The position numbers were made by a program, and so were the translations under genes. A stretch of 29,071 nt of DNA from DASRDU01 sp035560235 (GTDB lineage: Bacteria > Acidobacteriota > Blastocatellia > RBC074): contig DATMAG010000048.1 in the NCBI GenBank assembly GCA_035560235.1, positions 1 to 29,071 on the forward strand, given 5' to 3'. Below are positions 8,325-15,654 of this stretch, piece by piece (within the stretch, counting starts at the first letter, position 1; each line of letters starts with the position of its first letter). The notes beneath the pieces were generated by a model. That model did not search any database, was not told the DNA's origin, and saw only the letters and a program-made list of their open reading frames with translations.

Positions 8325-8516
8325 AATCTTTTCTCCCGAACTTGCGCGAAAGCGCAGTTTCAAATCTGATTTCTCTCTGTTTGCCACAGAAGCCCGATAA
8401 AAACAATGCGGCCGGGATGACAGCCGGAGCGTTTCGCGTTACCCTTGCCGCAGCCGCAAACCATCAGCGGACAGCCTTGAACTTATTCCCTGACAGGAGC
8501 CAGACAAGACTCTGAT

Positions 8517-9374
8517 ATGTTCCGATCATTCCGATACCCGATTGTCTTCAGCCTGATTTTATTGTGCAGCCTTGCTGCTGTTGTCATTCCTCAGACACAT
8601 TCGGCCAGAATCAGTTTTTCAACTCCCGAACAGATCAGCGAGGATTTCAAAAACATTCCCTGCAAAAACGAAGAGCGCCTGGCGGCAGTCAGGGCGCTGT
8701 TCATCAAAATGGGCGCGGCGGAGTCAGACCTGCTGAGCGGCCAGCAGAAGAATGTCAGGAACCTGTTCCTGACCAGACGCGGAGCCACTGAAGAGAAGAT
8801 CATCATCGGCGCGCATTACGACAAAGCGGCTGACGGCTGTGGCGCAATTGATAACTGGTCCGGCATCGTCACCATCGCGCACCTGTACCGGACGCTGAAG
8901 GATGTCCAGCTCAGAAAGACGCTGGTCTTCGCGGCTTTCGACAAGGAAGAAAAGGGGCTGGTCGGAGCGCGTGAGATGGCAGAGGAAATCAGCAAAGAAC
9001 AACTCGCTCAGTATTGCGCGATGATCAATATTGACAGCACAGGTCTGGGCGCGCCGCAGGTGCTGCACAACGTTTCCAGTCCGAAGCTTGAAGAACTGGC
9101 TGAAGCTGTGGCGAAAAGGATGGAACTGCCTTTTGGCAAAGCCGGAGTTGATTCTGCTCTGGCAGATTCGGCAGTTTTCCTGGAAAGAAAAATTCCGGCG
9201 GTGACTATTCATGGCCTCGCCGGAGATTTCACGAAGATACTTCACACGAAAGATGACAAGGCAGTGAAAATCAACCCTGAGAGCGTTTATCTGACTTACC
9301 GGCTGGCGCTGGCCGTGCTGGTTCAGGTTGATCAGACTGACTGTCAGGCCTGGCGGGAGACAAAGAAAAAATGA
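8517..9374 (+). CDS. M28-family zinc metallopeptidase, exported
   Basis: A 285-residue M28-type peptidase with an N-terminal hydrophobic signal (residues 9-24). Candidate zinc ligands appear in the expected order: His100 (GAHYDK), Asp112 (GAIDNWSG), Glu144/Glu145 (DKEEKGLVGA), Asp173 (NIDSTG) and His243 (ILHTKDD). M28 enzymes are aminopeptidases or carboxypeptidases with two co-catalytic metals. The protein is close to a minimal catalytic domain with no PA or PDZ addition. It is first in a tight three-gene operon: its TGA overlaps the ATG of the following dehydrogenase by one base. Its AGGAG (about 8494-8498) is rather far, 17-18 nt, from the ATG, so initiation may be weak or the true start may differ. 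Confidence 0.85.
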   Translation: MFRSFRYPIVFSLILLCSLAAVVIPQTHSARISFSTPEQISEDFKNIPCKNEERLAAVRALFIKMGAAESDLLSGQQKNVRNLFLTRRGATEEKIIIGAHYDKAADGCGAIDNWSGIVTIAHLYRTLKDVQLRKTLVFAAFDKEEKGLVGAREMAEEISKEQLAQYCAMINIDSTGLGAPQVLHNVSSPKLEELAEAVAKRMELPFGKAGVDSALADSAVFLERKIPAVTIHGLAGDFTKILHTKDDKAVKINPESVYLTYRLALAVLVQVDQTDCQAWRETKKK

Positions 9375-10159
9375 GATACGAAAACAAAACCGTCATCATC
9401 ACCGGCGGCGCCAAAGGCATCGGTGAAGGCTGCGTGCGCGCCTTTGCCGCAGCGGGCGCAAATGTTGTTTTAGCTGACCGCGATGAACAGAACGGCGCGC
9501 GCGTCGCTGCCGAAGTCAGCGCGACCGGGCCGGGCCACGCGGTCTTTGTCAGGTGCGATGTCACGAAAGCCGCCGACCTGAAAGACGCTGTTGATGCGGC
9601 GCTCACCCGCTTCGGTCGTCTTGACTGTCTGATCAACAACGCCGGATGGCATCCGCCGCACAAACCGATTGATGAATTTTCGGCTGATGATTTTCGCGCG
9701 CTGCTGGAACTCAATGTCATCAGCGTCTTCACGCTGTGCCAGCTTGCGCTGCCGCACCTGCGCCGGACTGCCGGAAACATCATCAACATCGCCAGCCTCG
9801 TTGCCACCATCGGTCAGCATTATGCGACAACTTACGTCGCCACCAAGGGCGCGGTTCTGTCATTCACCAAAGCGCTGGCAATTGATGAAGCAGTGAACGG
9901 AGTGCGCGTCAATTCGGTTTCGCCGGGCAATGTCTGGACGCCGCTCTGGAAGGAAGCGGTGGACGCTTCGCCTGATCCTGAGCGCACGCGCGCCGATGGC
10001 GAAGCCGCGCAGGTGCTGGGACGGATGGGCACGCCTGAAGAAGCCGGAAAGCTGTGCCTCTTCATCGCCGCCGAAGCGACATTCTGCACCGGCCAGGATT
10101 TTCTGCTGACCGGCGGCGCTGAAATTGATTATGGCCGCAAGAGCCGGAAGGAGAGTTGA
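9371..10159 (+). CDS. Short-chain dehydrogenase/reductase, HSD17B14-like
   Basis: A 262-residue classical SDR. The cofactor motif is TGGAKGIG (11-18), with Asp36 at the end of the second strand suggesting NAD(H) preference. The NNAG motif is at 89-92, catalytic Ser142 lies in INIASLV, and Tyr155 and Lys159 form YVATK. Beyond the superfamily motifs it shares long distinctive blocks, as I recall them, with vertebrate HSD17B14: NNAGWHPP, YVATKGAV, SPGNVWTPLW, TFCTG and TGGAEIDYG. Human HSD17B14 oxidises the C17 hydroxyl of steroids and has been reported to oxidise L-fucose. A sugar or hydroxy-compound substrate therefore seems plausible here. Start ATG 9371 overlaps the M28 peptidase stop (ATGA). 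Likely cytoplasmic. Confidence 0.9.
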   Translation: MRYENKTVIITGGAKGIGEGCVRAFAAAGANVVLADRDEQNGARVAAEVSATGPGHAVFVRCDVTKAADLKDAVDAALTRFGRLDCLINNAGWHPPHKPIDEFSADDFRALLELNVISVFTLCQLALPHLRRTAGNIINIASLVATIGQHYATTYVATKGAVLSFTKALAIDEAVNGVRVNSVSPGNVWTPLWKEAVDASPDPERTRADGEAAQVLGRMGTPEEAGKLCLFIAAEATFCTGQDFLLTGGAEIDYGRKSRKES

Positions 10160-10160
10160 A

Positions 10161-10667
10161 ATGCCTGATGAAATCGCCACACGCTTCACTGAAGAAGCCC
10201 GCCATTTTCTGAGCGATTACCTGAAAAAGATCGAACGCTGCCTTGAATCGCTCAGCGATGAACAGATCTGGTGGCGACCGAATGAGGAGTCAAACAGCAT
10301 CGGCAACCTGCTGCTGCACCTGTCAGGCAACGTGCGGCAATGGATTGTCAGCGGCGTCGGCGGCGCGCCGGATACGCGCGTGCGACAGCAGGAATTTGAC
10401 GAACGCTCGCAGATTCCGCGTGAGGAATTACTGGCGCGGCTGAATCAGACAGTCGCAGAAGCTGATGCCGTGATTGCCAGGCTTGCTGAATCAACGCTGC
10501 TCGAACAGCGCACCATTCAGGGCCACGAGCGCTTGGTGCTGGACGCTGTCTTTCACGTCACCGAACATTTTGCGATGCACGCAGGCCAGATCATTTACGT
10601 CACCAAGCTGCTGACCGGCAAGGATGCCAGGCTGACCGGAAATTTCTGGCACCACGTCAGGCCATAA
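10161..10667 (+). CDS. DinB-like / DUF1572 four-helix-bundle protein
   Basis: A 168-residue all-alpha protein of the DinB/DUF1572 superfamily. The likely metal-binding histidines are His53 (LLLHLSGN), His136 and His140 (FHVTEHFAMHAGQ), with His132 also nearby. Superfamily members include thiol-dependent transferases such as the bacillithiol and mycothiol S-transferases, as well as many proteins of unknown role. I cannot assign a reaction. ATG 10161 is preceded by AAGGAGAG at good spacing and lies one base after the SDR stop codon; a longer frame from 10125 would overlap the SDR gene. It is the last gene of the M28-SDR-DinB operon and is followed by a long hairpin repeat that could act as a transcript end. 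Confidence 0.83.
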   Translation: MPDEIATRFTEEARHFLSDYLKKIERCLESLSDEQIWWRPNEESNSIGNLLLHLSGNVRQWIVSGVGGAPDTRVRQQEFDERSQIPREELLARLNQTVAEADAVIARLAESTLLEQRTIQGHERLVLDAVFHVTEHFAMHAGQIIYVTKLLTGKDARLTGNFWHHVRP

Positions 10668-10673
10668 ATATTT

Positions 10674-10746
10674 CAGCCACGAATGGACACGGATAAGCGC
10701 GAATCAGCCAGAATGATTCGCGCTTATCCGTGTCCATTCGTGGCTG
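10674..10746. repeat. Perfect 33-bp-arm hairpin repeat, copy 1 of the GCCACGAATG family
   Basis: Arms 10674-10706 and 10714-10746 are exactly complementary, with a 7-base loop. The outer arm core is GCCACGAATGGACACGGAT. A second element with closely related arms lies at 21643-21730. The right arm overlaps the last 23 bases of prmC, supplying its final seven codons (SATNGHG) and TAA. Placed between two convergent genes, it could fold in either transcript and serve as a bidirectional terminator or 3'-end stabiliser; there is no clean T-run, so intrinsic termination is uncertain. Confidence 0.9.
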
Positions 10747-11635
10747 ATCTGTTTTCACGCAACTGACCAACCAGCGTGCGCGGGATGCCCTGCAAATCCT
10801 CAAGCAGTCGCACGTCATCCCACACATTTTCATTCACGAGCGATCTGATGATTTCAGCCTGGCCGTAACCGATTTCACAGATCAGCCAGCCGCCTGCGCG
10901 CAATCGCGCCGGAGCATCACTGAGCAGGCGACGATAAAAACTCAGCCCGTCGGCAAAATCTGTAAGCGCGAGGTGCGGCTCAAAGTCGCGCACTTCGCGT
11001 TGCAGCGACGGCAACTCATTCGCAGCAACGTAAGGCGGATTCGAGATGATGAAATCAGCGAAGGGCTGCGCGGGGAAATCATCGAGCAGATTCATCTGCC
11101 TGAACTCAATTCGCTCAGCCAGTCCGTGCCGCGCGGCATTGCGCTGCGCCACACTGAGCGCGTCGGCTGAAATGTCGGTGGCAATGATGCGCGCTGCGGC
11201 GCAGATGTTTTCAAGTTCCCGCGCCAGCGTCACCGCGATGCAGCCCGATCCGGTTCCGACATCCACCATCACTGGCTGCCAGTCAGGATCAGTCGCAATC
11301 CGATGCTGCGCCAGGCGAATTGTTTCTTCGATAATCAGTTCAGTTTCCGGGCGCGGAATCAGGACGGCGGGCGTAACTTCAAACTCAAGGCCGAAAAACT
11401 CCTGATGGCCGGTGATGTACTGCAGCGGCTCTCCGGCGCAGCGGCGGGCAATCAGCGCGTCATACCTTGCGCTGAGTTCGTCAGTGAGCTGTTCGTTGAA
11501 ATTGACGATCAGGTAAGTGCGGTCGCGTCCGAGCGCGTGGGCAAGCAGCGTCTGAGCATCGAGAATGTCATTGGGAACAGCCGCGGCGCGCAACTGTTCA
11601 CTGGCGCGTTTGAGGGCGGCGGCAATCGTCAGCAT
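10724..11635 (-). CDS. prmC: Release factor glutamine methyltransferase
   Basis: A 303-residue methyltransferase (from ATG 11635) that N5-methylates the Gln of the GGQ motif in RF1 and RF2. The N-terminal helical domain contains QYITGHQEFFG and the PRPETE segment, characteristic of PrmC. The SAM-binding motif I is VDVGTGSG, and the catalytic NPPY at about 199-202 holds the substrate glutamine. The ATG overlaps the TGA of the upstream protease-like gene (TGATG), so expression is coupled. A GTG directly upstream at 11638 is also possible. The C-terminal residues SATNGHG and the stop codon come from an intergenic hairpin repeat that reaches into the gene. Its substrate gene prfA is in the same cluster, separated by two small genes. 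Confidence 0.95.
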   Translation of the reverse strand: MLTIAAALKRASEQLRAAAVPNDILDAQTLLAHALGRDRTYLIVNFNEQLTDELSARYDALIARRCAGEPLQYITGHQEFFGLEFEVTPAVLIPRPETELIIEETIRLAQHRIATDPDWQPVMVDVGTGSGCIAVTLARELENICAAARIIATDISADALSVAQRNAARHGLAERIEFRQMNLLDDFPAQPFADFIISNPPYVAANELPSLQREVRDFEPHLALTDFADGLSFYRRLLSDAPARLRAGGWLICEIGYGQAEIIRSLVNENVWDDVRLLEDLQGIPRTLVGQLRENRSATNGHG

Positions 11636-12060
11636 CACACTTCACCATTTGCATTGTCACCATAACGGCTCAGATACAGTTTGCCGTCATAATCAATCAG
11701 GCCGAGTCGCACCAGATTCAGAAAGCCATGCCGACCCAGCACATTGCGTTTGTATGAGTCAGCCGCCGCAAAATAAGCCATTACCTCAAAACTGAAATTC
11801 TGTACCCATAAGCTGATTTCGTGCCCGAAGGCAGTGAATGAACCAGTCGCCGTGCTGATCGAAATGCGCCAGCCGCTTTCGATCTCAAGGCCAGGGCGTT
11901 CACCATAACCACGTTGAAAAATGCAGTGGCTGGCCCCCGTATCGAGTTTGGCATCGAGGCTGACTTCCTGCTCCCTGAGTCGCAGCACAACTGGAACAGT
12001 AATGCCGGGCTGTCCCGGGTCATAAGACAACAATTCGCTGAAGGTCAGTTGATGACTCAT
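11635..12060 (-). CDS. Retropepsin-like (clan AA) aspartic protease
   Basis: A 141-residue single-domain protein with the retropepsin active-site motif AKLDTGASHCIF (catalytic Asp near residue 40). A later hydrophobic-glycine segment, NVLGRHGFLNLVRLGLIDYD, corresponds to the second family landmark. Proteins of this size act as homodimers, each monomer donating one Asp. No signal peptide or membrane segment, so cytoplasmic. ATG 12060 is favoured because GGAGG lies 9 nt upstream; a GTG at 12066 overlapping the preceding TGA is an alternative. It is sandwiched between a DUF5678 protein gene and prmC, overlapping the latter by one base. Its target is unknown; the neighbouring DUF5678 protein is a candidate partner or substrate by gene pairing. 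Confidence 0.8.
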   Translation of the reverse strand: MSHQLTFSELLSYDPGQPGITVPVVLRLREQEVSLDAKLDTGASHCIFQRGYGERPGLEIESGWRISISTATGSFTAFGHEISLWVQNFSFEVMAYFAAADSYKRNVLGRHGFLNLVRLGLIDYDGKLYLSRYGDNANGEV

Positions 12061-12062
12061 GC

Positions 12063-12482
12063 TCACCAGCCTCCAAATGGCAGATCGTCAGGCCCTTCAA
12101 TGTAAGTTACAAAAGGTGAAACGGCTCCGTCTGCCTTCACCTGAGCGAATACCTGTCTGGCATCAGTCCCGTGACTGATCAGGCGATGCCCCTTGAGAGC
12201 CACCCACTGTCCGGCATATTCGGCGCGGTGTTCTTTCAGCCACTGATGCTCAGCGACACGTTCAGTATCCGGCCAGTCTTCACCCGGCTGCCGGGTTCTG
12301 ACCTGCTCCTTATGAACTGATTTCGTGGTCGTCTCACCGTTTGCAGCTTTCTCTTCACGCTCTGACAGGAACTCGGCAAAGTCCAGCACCTGACGCTGAC
12401 GTTCGGGCGAAAGAGTTTCGAGCCTGGCCAGCAAGGCGGCCTGAATGTTTTCAGCAACCGGAGTGTCAGTCTGTGCGCTCAT
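12063..12482 (-). CDS. DUF5678 protein with DUF2281-like N-terminus
   Basis: A 139-residue protein in two parts. Residues about 14-45 (LETLSPERQRQVLDFAEFLSE) look like a DUF2281-type helical segment, a motif common in antitoxin-like proteins. After a charged linker, residues about 78-135 match DUF5678 (HRAEYAGQWVALKGHRLISHG, ending SPFVTYI). No enzymatic residues are evident. ATG 12482 is well supported by GAGGAG upstream. Its TGA overlaps a possible GTG start of the retropepsin-like gene. DUF5678 genes are, to my knowledge, often adjacent to retropepsin-like genes in bacteria, so the two probably function together. The pair resembles a two-gene module, but I have no evidence of toxicity. Confidence 0.75.
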   Translation of the reverse strand: MSAQTDTPVAENIQAALLARLETLSPERQRQVLDFAEFLSEREEKAANGETTTKSVHKEQVRTRQPGEDWPDTERVAEHQWLKEHRAEYAGQWVALKGHRLISHGTDARQVFAQVKADGAVSPFVTYIEGPDDLPFGGW

Positions 12483-12504
12483 GACTTCTCCTCGGCAATG
12501 GTTC

Positions 12505-13593
12505 TCACTTCACGGCCATCTGCTTCTCGGTTTCGGCCTTCAGTTTTTCGGCCTGGTAATGCGCGATCAGCGGTTCGACGATCTGATCGAGGTCGCCTTC
12601 CATAAAGGTGTTGAGCTGATGAATCGTCAGGCCGATGCGATGATCCGTGACACGGTTTTCCTTGAAGTTGTAGGTGCGAATCTTTTCTGAGCGGTCGCCG
12701 CTGCCGACCATCGAACGGCGTTCGGCGGCAATGGCGTCGTGCTGCTTCTGCTGCTCGATTTCGTACAATCTGGCGCGCAGCACGCGCATCGCTTTTTCGC
12801 GGTTCTTGATCTGCGACTTTTCGTCCTGCATCGAAACCACCAGGCCCGTCGGCAGGTGCGTCAGGCGCACGGCTGAATAGGTCGTGTTCACCGACTGCCC
12901 GCCAGGGCCTGATGAACAGAAGGTATCAATGCGCAGATCCTTCGGTTCGATCTTCACGTCAACCTCTTCGGCTTCGGGCAGCACAGCGACAGTGACGGCT
13001 GAAGTGTGAATGCGTCCGCTGGTTTCGGTCTGCGGAACGCGCTGCACGCGATGCACGCCGGATTCGTGTTTGAGGCGCGAATAGACGCGGTCGCCTTCAA
13101 TGATCGCTTCGGCCTTCTGAATGCCGCCGAGTCCGGTTTCAGATGAATCAGTCACCTGAAAGCGCCAGCCGTGACGTTCAGCGTAACGCGCATACATGCG
13201 CAGCACTTCAGCCGCAAAAAGACAGGCCTCTTCACCGCCCGTGCCGGCGCGCACTTCAAGAATGACGTTCTTTTCGTCGTTCGGATCTTTGGGCAGCAGC
13301 GCGATCTTCAAATCCTCTTCAGTCCTCGCGCGCTTTTCTTCAAGGTCGGCCAGTTCCAGTTCGGCCAGTTCGCGCATTTCGGGTTCACTGGTTTCAGCCA
13401 GAATCTGCCTTGCTCCGGCGATGTCGTCATCCAGTTTTTTCAGGGCGCGGTACTGCTCAACCACCGGCTCAAGGTCGCGCTGCTGTTTGGCGATTTTGGC
13501 ATAGCGGGTGTTGTCAGAGATGACCTCAGGATCGGTCATCTGCTGCGTCAGTTCCTCGTAGGTCTTTTCGATGCTCGCAAGTTTTTCAAACAT
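12505..13593 (-). CDS. prfA: Peptide chain release factor 1
   Basis: A 362-residue class I release factor that recognises UAA and UAG and triggers peptidyl-tRNA hydrolysis. The catalytic GGQ is at 231-233 within SSGPGGQSVN. The tripeptide in the codon-recognition loop is Pro187-Gln-Thr189 (RVPQTE), in the RF1 form (P-x-T) rather than the SPF of RF2. Length and colinearity are normal for the family. ATG 13593 is the expected N-terminus (MFEKLASIEKTYEEL) although its ribosome binding site is weak. Downstream lie the DUF5678 and retropepsin genes and then prmC, whose product methylates Gln233. Upstream, past a repeat-rich 265-bp spacer, is the DUF1385 gene. Confidence 0.97.
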   Translation of the reverse strand: MFEKLASIEKTYEELTQQMTDPEVISDNTRYAKIAKQQRDLEPVVEQYRALKKLDDDIAGARQILAETSEPEMRELAELELADLEEKRARTEEDLKIALLPKDPNDEKNVILEVRAGTGGEEACLFAAEVLRMYARYAERHGWRFQVTDSSETGLGGIQKAEAIIEGDRVYSRLKHESGVHRVQRVPQTETSGRIHTSAVTVAVLPEAEEVDVKIEPKDLRIDTFCSSGPGGQSVNTTYSAVRLTHLPTGLVVSMQDEKSQIKNREKAMRVLRARLYEIEQQKQHDAIAAERRSMVGSGDRSEKIRTYNFKENRVTDHRIGLTIHQLNTFMEGDLDQIVEPLIAHYQAEKLKAETEKQMAVK

Positions 13594-13601
13594 ATCTTTA
13601 A

Positions 13602-13634
13602 GTCAGTGGTCAGTGGTTGGTGGTCAGTGGTCAG
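13602..13634. repeat. Short direct repeats of CAGTGG / GTCAGTGGTC type
   Basis: Just upstream of prfA, GTCAGTGGTCAGTGG is followed by GGTGGTCAGTGGTCAG, so the decamer GTCAGTGGTC occurs twice in 33 bp with a related copy between. A reverse-complement fragment (GACCACTGACTT) occurs at about 19680-19691, just before another start codon. It appears to be dispersed intergenic filler; regulatory meaning is unknown. Confidence 0.6.
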
Positions 13635-13724
13635 CGATTGATGGTTCAGGTGATTGCAGTGTTCACGCTGCGACCCGATTACATAATCAAACCCGGAACG
13701 CTGACTGATTCTCCTGCTCTGCGG

Positions 13725-13810
13725 GGACGGTGTTCCGCAGTTCCGGCTTCAGCTGGCTGGCTTTCGATTCAGACCCGGCCAGCTGAAGCCGGAACTGCGG
13801 AACACCGTCC
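13725..13810. repeat. Long perfect inverted repeat, 33-bp arms
   Basis: Arms 13725-13757 and 13778-13810 are exactly complementary around a 20-base loop. The arm reads from GGACGGTGTTCCGCAG through GGCTTCAGCTGGC. A diverged single arm (CGGTGTTCGGAGTTTCAGCT onward) occurs at about 25095-25122 in another intergenic gap. The element sits in the 265-bp spacer between the DUF1385 gene and prfA, where its transcript would fold into a very stable hairpin ahead of prfA. The rest of this spacer holds no credible gene. Confidence 0.9.
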
Positions 13811-13858
13811 GTCTGTGAAACCCGTTCTGCTCAATTTCTCAATTCTGAGCGCCTCAAT

Positions 13859-15013
13859 TCAGCTGCTGCAGGCTGACAACTGAGTGCCGGTGGCGGGCAG
13901 CGGGTTGTCAGGTTCAAGTTTCAGCGATTCCTTCAGCGCACAGATCGCCACTTCGAGCTGATCGTCTGATGGTTCCTTTGTTGTCAGGTTCTGCATCCAG
14001 ATGCCGGGGCGCGTGATGAATGAAAAGAAGGCGCTCGCTTCCTTTCTTCCGGCGGCGCGGATGATTTCATACGAGATGCCTGCGATCAGCGGCACCAGCG
14101 CGATGCGCGTCAGCATGTTGAGCGCGAGCGAATCGAACTTGACGATTGAAAACAGCACGATTGAAACCAGCATCACGACCATCAGAAAGCTCGTGCCGCA
14201 GCGCGGATGCTGGCGCGGGAAGCGGCGCGCATTGGCGACAGTCAGTTCCTCGCCCGCTTCCCAAGCGTACACGGTCTTGTGTTCAGCGCCGTGATATTCA
14301 AAGACGCGGCGAATGTCGCGCAGCATCGAGAAGCTCCAGATCATAATGACAAAGAACGTCATGCGAATCAGGCCGTCCACGAGATTGAAGGCCACTGACG
14401 GGCGCACGGGCTTCAGATAAGCCTGCAGCCACATCCACGCTTCACGATACCAGGAATCACCCGCCGTGCTGTCAACGACGGCCTGCGGCGCATTGCTCCA
14501 GCCGAAGAAAATAAACATCGCATTCGTCAGCAGCAGCGGCAGCACGATGAACAGCAGCACATTGAAAAAGATCGCAAAGACAATCGAACTCGCCGCCGTG
14601 CCAGCCGCCGCAGCCTTTGAATCCTTCTTTTCCGCCTTGTCATCAACTTCAACCGTGACCGTCTGCGGAAAGTCAATCGCGTGCGCGGTCGTCGCCAGTG
14701 CTCCGGTAGCGGCGACAGCCTTTGCAGTTCTGGCTTCGGCTTCCTTTTTCTCAGTTTCGTCAAAGGCAACGGTGGCTGAAAAGTTGAGCGCCTTGATGCC
14801 GAGGATCATCGAATGAATCAGGACGGCGCTGCCGCGCAGCACGGGAACTTTCAGGATCGGATATTTCTCAGCCAGTTTGGGCAGCCGTTCGGCCTTGTAG
14901 ACAATGCTGCCGTCCTGTTTGCGCACGGCGACCGCGTAGGAATTCGGCGCGCGCATCATCACGCCCTCAATGACGGCCTGCCCGCCGACGATGATCTCTT
15001 TTTCTGGTTTCAT
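13859..15013 (-). CDS. DUF1385 (YqhQ-like) integral membrane protein
   Basis: A 384-residue DUF1385 protein. The family signature elements are all present: GGQAVIEGVMMR near the N-terminus, VFEYHGAEHKTVYAWE, and HPRCGTSFL. Hydrophobic spans follow at roughly 145-175, 210-232, 290-312 and 318-336. An alanine/lysine-rich low-complexity insert occupies about 85-140 before the first span and differs from compact homologues. The biochemical function is not established; B. subtilis YqhQ is the known reference. Its position upstream of prfA and prmC on the same strand is a common arrangement for the family. ATG 15013 is preceded by an AGAGG-containing stretch. Confidence 0.9.
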   Translation of the reverse strand: MKPEKEIIVGGQAVIEGVMMRAPNSYAVAVRKQDGSIVYKAERLPKLAEKYPILKVPVLRGSAVLIHSMILGIKALNFSATVAFDETEKKEAEARTAKAVAATGALATTAHAIDFPQTVTVEVDDKAEKKDSKAAAAGTAASSIVFAIFFNVLLFIVLPLLLTNAMFIFFGWSNAPQAVVDSTAGDSWYREAWMWLQAYLKPVRPSVAFNLVDGLIRMTFFVIMIWSFSMLRDIRRVFEYHGAEHKTVYAWEAGEELTVANARRFPRQHPRCGTSFLMVVMLVSIVLFSIVKFDSLALNMLTRIALVPLIAGISYEIIRAAGRKEASAFFSFITRPGIWMQNLTTKEPSDDQLEVAICALKESLKLEPDNPLPATGTQLSACSS

Positions 15014-15038
15014 AACTCTTAACCTCTGTTACAGCTTG

Positions 15039-15314
15039 TTACTTCAGGGTTTCTCTATGCCTTAAAGCCCACATGTTTTCGACGGTGTTTACGTATTGCC
15101 ACTCATCTTCGTGTATCCGATCTTCACCCGGCTTTTTGTATTTTATGTGATAGTAAACTGCTGCCCCATCACCCTCTCCGGTATAAATCTCAACAACGGT
15201 ATAATCGGGATGCATGGCCTGGAAATCTTTCTTAACCTGATTTCTGCCCGGACCTGTTGAGCAGGCAGTCAGAAACAGAATCCACACTAAAACCAACCCT
15301 TGACTCCGACTCAT
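15039..15314 (-). CDS. Small lipoprotein, unknown function
   Basis: A 91-residue predicted lipoprotein. The sequence MSRSQGLVLVWILFLTAC is a signal peptide ending in a lipobox (L-T-A-C, Cys18). The mature part is about 73 residues, with VVEIYTGEGDGAAVYYHIKY and DEWQYVNTVENMWALR, suggesting a small beta-rich domain. I do not recognise the family. ATG 15314 is chosen because the upstream GTG extension adds only VFAF before the signal peptide; no strong ribosome binding site is visible for either. It lies 25 bp upstream of the DUF1385 gene on the same strand and may be co-transcribed with it. Confidence 0.75.
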   Translation of the reverse strand: MSRSQGLVLVWILFLTACSTGPGRNQVKKDFQAMHPDYTVVEIYTGEGDGAAVYYHIKYKKPGEDRIHEDEWQYVNTVENMWALRHRETLK

Positions 15315-15589
15315 AAAAGCAAAAACCACAGGCGAAGCTGAAAGTTTCCGGCAGGTTTTGGATACAGTTCCTGCCGCTTTCGTTCGCTGTGGTTCGATGT
15401 GTGGAGCTAATGATTGAACTGAATGCGGAATGACGACACTGCGGCTGTGGTCTCAGCCTGTCGTCCCGGATTTGAATTCTGCCATTCCGCTTTCATCACA
15501 ATGCCTTTCTGCCGACGGTCAGTGCCCGCCGAAAAAGCAAAGTAGCCGCATTCAGAGGCCGTGTCAAGCAGCCTTTTCCGGGCGCGTGT
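15315..15589. other. Intergenic region between divergent lipoprotein and folE genes
   Basis: No gene is credible here; ORFs on either strand lack family features. Two nested inverted repeats are visible: GCGGAATG 15425-15432 with CATTCCGC 15483-15490, and GACGACA 15432-15438 with TGTCGTC 15459-15465. They could fold as one imperfect stem-loop in the folE leader region if a promoter lies further upstream. Nothing else stands out. Confidence 0.5.
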
Positions 15590-15618
15590 TTGCATTCTGC
15601 TCATCCTCAACCCATAAT
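15590..15618 (+). promoter_or_regulatory. Candidate sigma-70-type promoter of folE
   Basis: A -35-like TTGCAT (15590-15595) and a -10-like CATAAT (15613-15618, five of six matches to TATAAT) are separated by 17 bp and lie 36 bp upstream of the folE ATG. The -35 element is weak, so this is only a positional prediction. Confidence 0.4.
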
Positions 15619-15654
15619 TTCGCGGTTCAAACGCATCCACCGAAAACACCCGTT

